This document shows, in pieces, positions 60,465 to 64,000 of a stretch of 64,000 bases of DNA. The notes beneath the pieces are model-generated. The model was not told the origin of the DNA. It did no database searches and saw only the letters and a list, made by a program, of their open reading frames with translations. Position numbers and translations under genes: made by a program. The stretch comes from Chrysaora quinquecirrha (taxonomy: Eukaryota; Cnidaria; Scyphozoa; Semaeostomeae; Pelagiidae), in NCBI GenBank assembly GCA_014526335.1, contig JACTAT010000016.1:3283722-3347721 (forward strand), written 5' to 3'. Numbering within the stretch: position 1 is the stretch's first letter; each line of letters opens with the position of its first letter.

Positions 60465-62497
60465 CTATAATGTTTGACCAGTTAAGCGGACAACGAGACT
60501 TGAAAAAGCTTTCCTTGACCTCGGTCTGATTACGAGTCTTCTGGTCCACCGAGCTGATTCTAAACCCTTGACAAGAAAAGAGGTCAAGTGAGGGGACAAA
60601 TGGAGGGGAAAAGTCTAGAAAATTTAGACAGCGAAACCAGATAACACTGACAGTATTTTAGATAATTTTCATAAACTTATCTTCAAAGTCGCTAAAATTA
60701 AGCAACAAAACACAACGAGAAATATAAACAAAACTAATACATACAACTTCCTTCTACAAATAAATTCCTTTCACAATTAATTCAAAACTTCTAATAACTA
60801 CAAATTAAGTAATTAACCTCTCGAGTTTAATTCAAAATAAAAATCGTTAAAAAATAAACACATTATAATATGAGGCATACAGTTTACAGATTTTTATTCA
60901 TGATTTTAAATAGAAATGTTGGTGTGCTTTATATACACTCTAGAAGGAAGGGCAATTCACTGTCTGCAAATCTTGTAAAAAATACTTCCTTTGTCAGAAA
61001 TTGGAAAATTGTAAATCATTTTTCCAGTGGAGCTATAATGTGATTTTTTTAAGTGATTCGCCACTTCGTTAATAAATCAAATTCTATTGTTACTTAAATT
61101 AAAAAATCAAAAATAAGTTAAATTAAAATCGTCAGTATCATTAAATATATTAATATTTGTCATGGAGACATACTTTACATATGGTATACATAGTATACTG
61201 ACTTTTAAATACTATAAAATGCATTTTCAACTTATTTTTAAACAACAACAAAAGTACAGGTCGTAACAGGTTGCAAGGCCTGAAGGTGCAAATAAGCTTA
61301 GCAAATTAACCAGCAAGATACGAGTGCCAATGATTTCCTTTTAGTTGTCAACAAGAAATCAGTGAAAAAGGGAAAATTTAGTAAACACGCTTTCCACGAG
61401 GCTTTCCAACTTATCTACTACAAAATATGGGTACACATATGAACTAACCGACTACGAGTTTGCCTGGTTTTAACTTAAAACCCTTCAAAACGCCAATGAT
61501 TTATGGATGAAAGTTTCAAATCCTTCTAAAGTAGCTGGGCTTATACCAGACTATCACAACCTAATCATGCTTTGAACTAACGGTAGGGGAAATTACTTCG
61601 CTGTTTGATGTCTAAATTTCAAATTATGCCGGGTCGATTGACAGACAAATGGGGGATCGACGAGTCGTGAATATTTTTATGAAGCTCATCTCCAGTAGGA
61701 CTTGAAAACTTCCGAAATAATGAGGTATTACTTCAGATAAAGTTCTGTCCTGTACTCAGAATAAAATCTAAATATTAAAATCTGTTTTTGAACTCCGAAA
61801 AAGCTACTAATTTTTACAGGCCCAGTGTCCGTTCTCTGTTGTACTATGTAATTCGAGTAAAACAAACCAAAATTGGTAAAATTTCCAATAATCATTACTG
61901 TTTGGGATAATTATTAAAACTATGGTTAGCGCAAATTGGGTGTCAAGAAATGTGTACATTATTTCATGATCTGGGTCTTATCGAACTGACATGATGGTGA
62001 AAACCTCGAATTTCAAAACATTAGAAAGGGGAATTATAGCCAGCTAGGTTTTGTAGTTTCGGAACATAAAATCAAAATTTCTATCGAAACTATCGAAAAT
62101 TCATCCGAACCTTAACCTTAAATTGATATGATATAACAAGAAATGTAAACTGGGAGGAGTAATATCGGAATTTCAAGAACTCATAATCTCCGTTTGGATG
62201 TCTTTGGACAGGACGCTATGTGAAAGACGTTCGAATCTTAAGATACGATTTTAAACTTTAAAACTTCAACGTTTTTTGACTTGACAATAATAAACAAGTC
62301 AACTTTTCGAAATATTTTATCAAATAAATAGTTCAATCTGTATATTTTGTGGTTTCAAAAGAACTATAAATTAATTAGGTGAATATTTAGTAAACTTTTA
62401 TTAACGCAAAGTTTTGATTCAATACCAACCCGATCTCTTGGCTGGAAGAATATTTCTGGGATTCATACCTATCCAATCGATAAGAAAGTTTTGAAAA
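60465..62497. other. AT-rich non-coding stretch
   Basis: No ORF or repeat of note. Probably the 3' flank of the minus-strand gene at 62498-63049. Confidence 0.45.
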
Positions 62498-63049
62498 TTA
62501 TGAAAATATCAAGGCATCGTGAGTTAAAACAAATTCTTGCTCCTTCTTTCGGTTTCCCCTTTTCAGTTCACCTTGTAAAAGAAGTAAAGGCTGTAGGGCA
62601 TTTCGAAACATGTTTTTCAACGGGGTCTTCAAAACAAGTTGAAAATCTTCACCTTCTTCGTGATTATCTTTGATATTTCCCCAAATCAGGACTTCATCAC
62701 CAAAACATGTTATATTTGCTGAGAATTCTCGCCTTGCTTTGTCAGCTTGAACGATTTTACAGCGCCTTGTTCGTCCAGGGACCTTGATGCACGGTGAAAC
62801 ATGCCACGTTAGTCGACAGGAACACGGTTGGTTCTCTGATGGCAGAAGCACAATTTTAAATGGATCTTTAGGTAAAGATATTTTCTGCATTTGTGATGTT
62901 TCTACTTCGTCCCAACTTGTACAAGAAAGTCTTTTGAAATTTTTTACTTCTTTCCTCCACGTGCGGGGTGACGGCCTAGACAGTCTCGGGCTGCTCGCTT
63001 CGAAAATGAACGACGAAATCTTTTTTGTTCTGTTTATAAAACTTTCCAT
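62498..63049 (-). CDS. Unrecognised 183-residue protein with TATA promoter
   Basis: A single ORF from ATG at 63049 to TAA. The N-terminus is basic and S/P/R-rich (ASSPRLSRPSPRTWRKE). A middle section has alternating hydrophobic residues and six cysteines (KIVLLPSENQPCSCRLTW, RRCKIVQADK, NITCFGDEVLIWGN), suggesting a beta-rich domain. The C-terminus is K/R-rich. There is no signal peptide. A TATAAAAG lies about 70 bp upstream, and the chosen ATG is the first in frame after it. A donor-like CAAG|GTGAAC near 62570 leaves open that the last codons are intronic. Composition and promoter support a real gene; the family is not recognised. Confidence 0.55.
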   Translation of the reverse strand: MESFINRTKKISSFIFEASSPRLSRPSPRTWRKEVKNFKRLSCTSWDEVETSQMQKISLPKDPFKIVLLPSENQPCSCRLTWHVSPCIKVPGRTRRCKIVQADKARREFSANITCFGDEVLIWGNIKDNHEEGEDFQLVLKTPLKNMFRNALQPLLLLQGELKRGNRKKEQEFVLTHDALIFS

Positions 63050-63116
63050 CTCTTTTAAATAATTAATGAGCTTGACTATGAACAGACGCTTCAAGAGTGC
63101 CTGTTTACTTGTGGTG

Positions 63117-63124
63117 CTTTTATA
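63117..63124 (-). promoter_or_regulatory. TATA box candidate
   Basis: TATAAAAG on the minus strand, about 68 bp before the ATG at 63049. That spacing would leave a short 5' UTR of about 40 nt. Confidence 0.5.
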
Positions 63125-63561
63125 CCAGAAACCAAATCGACGAGAGACAGACAGACGTCAATGAATGAAAACAGATACACAACACAGGCGTGTTCGGGCA
63201 TACAAAGTCAATCACGATTTTATCCCAAATTGATTGTTTGCTAATGCAGGATGAATACACCACAAATACCAGTTTGAGAAACGCGTGTGCTGCTTATACT
63301 AAATCCGATAATCAAATACTAAATATTATTCAAACCTTAGTAAATTTTTCAGTGTAGAGACAGCTTCTCTTCTTCCTCTTGTGACAAAACTAAATTCCGT
63401 ACCGTTGACGATCGCGATTAAATCCGCCCCTAAAATGATGTAATTTTTTGGCTGCTGTCCATTTAAATGGTTTTTGTCATCCCTTTGTTGAAATTAACAA
63501 CCGTCCTTTTGTTGAAATTAGCAATTGTGTTTTCTTTGAATTCCCATGATACCACGTGATA

Positions 63562-63837
63562 TCAGTTTCCGTTCTGCATAATTAAATCATCGCGTCGGCT
63601 CCTTTTTTGTGTCCATAGGGAATCCAAATGGCTTTCTTCAGAGGCAACCGAATCGAGTTTTGTCACTTCAAGAGTGATGTAAAACATTTGGGAATTTTTT
63701 GTGACATTTATCAGACCCTGTTTACCGCTAAAATTTCCACGGTTATGACGTTCGTTAATGCTTTCCCCAGCTGTAAATTCATAGAAAAACAAGTTCAAAC
63801 GCGACGAGATTTGGGGTGCCCTGCCTTTTACCCCCAT
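63562..63837 (-). CDS. Unrecognised ORF, possibly part of a larger exon
   Basis: 91 residues from ATG at 63837 (MGVKGRAPQISSRLNLFFYE) to TGA. The frame stays open upstream to about 63900, so it may be an exon entered by splicing. It ends in a basic KRSRRDD stretch. Composition is protein-like; no family is recognised. Confidence 0.35.
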   Translation of the reverse strand: MGVKGRAPQISSRLNLFFYEFTAGESINERHNRGNFSGKQGLINVTKNSQMFYITLEVTKLDSVASEESHLDSLWTQKRSRRDDLIMQNGN

Positions 63838-64000
63838 TTTCAACCACCCTTTAAGTTGGGCAGACCTCTGACATGCACCAAAATATTTGGTTTCAAGCAA
63901 AACTCTTGTGGGCGCGGTGTGCCATTTTTCTCATCTTTTCGAACAAAGACGAAAAACGTATTTTGGGAAAATGGAGTTTTCCGAACTTTTCGTTTCCTTC

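Overview
This is eukaryotic DNA: AT-rich, full of introns with GT-AG borders, microsatellites, tRNA-derived SINEs and small inverted-repeat transposons. The gene content (an intron-dense IFT139/TTC21B gene, a single-exon Twist bHLH gene with its C-terminal WR box, and a secreted PAN-EGF-fibrinogen-like gene) suggests an animal. An anthozoan cnidarian such as a coral or sea anemone is the best guess, because PAN/EGF/contactin-associated-like secreted proteins are, as I recall, abundant there. The species is an inference.

Layout. 1-12095: one arm of a large inverted duplication, with a three-exon PAN-EGF-fibrinogen-like gene on the minus strand (812-4215), a conserved small ORF (7466-7816) and many tandem arrays. 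12096-12595: a scaffold gap of exactly 500 N. 13022-35720: 36 exons of TTC21B (IFT139) on the plus strand, in frame from about residue 265 of the human protein to the stop codon; the N-terminal fifth is not in the window. Its introns hold most of the mobile elements and satellites. 35721-39338: intergenic, with a decayed LINE 3' end. 39339-40121: twist. 40835-49995: the second arm of the inverted duplication, in reverse order. It carries a second copy of the small ORF and only exon 1 of the PAN gene. 52001-52110: a 107-base exact inverted copy of the first bases of the window, apparently a terminal coding exon. 53290-64000: mostly non-coding, with long trinucleotide and tetranucleotide arrays and a few unrecognised ORFs, the best being a TATA-preceded 183-codon gene on the minus strand (62498-63049).

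TTC21B (retrograde intraflagellar transport) and twist (a mesoderm/mesenchyme-type transcription factor) are not functionally linked as far as the sequence shows; they are simply neighbours. The main structural story is the pair of 9 kb inverted arms on either side of them. The arms look roughly 90-95% identical by eye where they align. They differ by insertions, deletions and array lengths, including one clean filled/empty transposon site. The 5' end of TTC21B is missing exactly where the unsized gap and the left arm begin, so that junction may be a scaffolding error. I found no convincing candidate for a wholly new multi-gene system.
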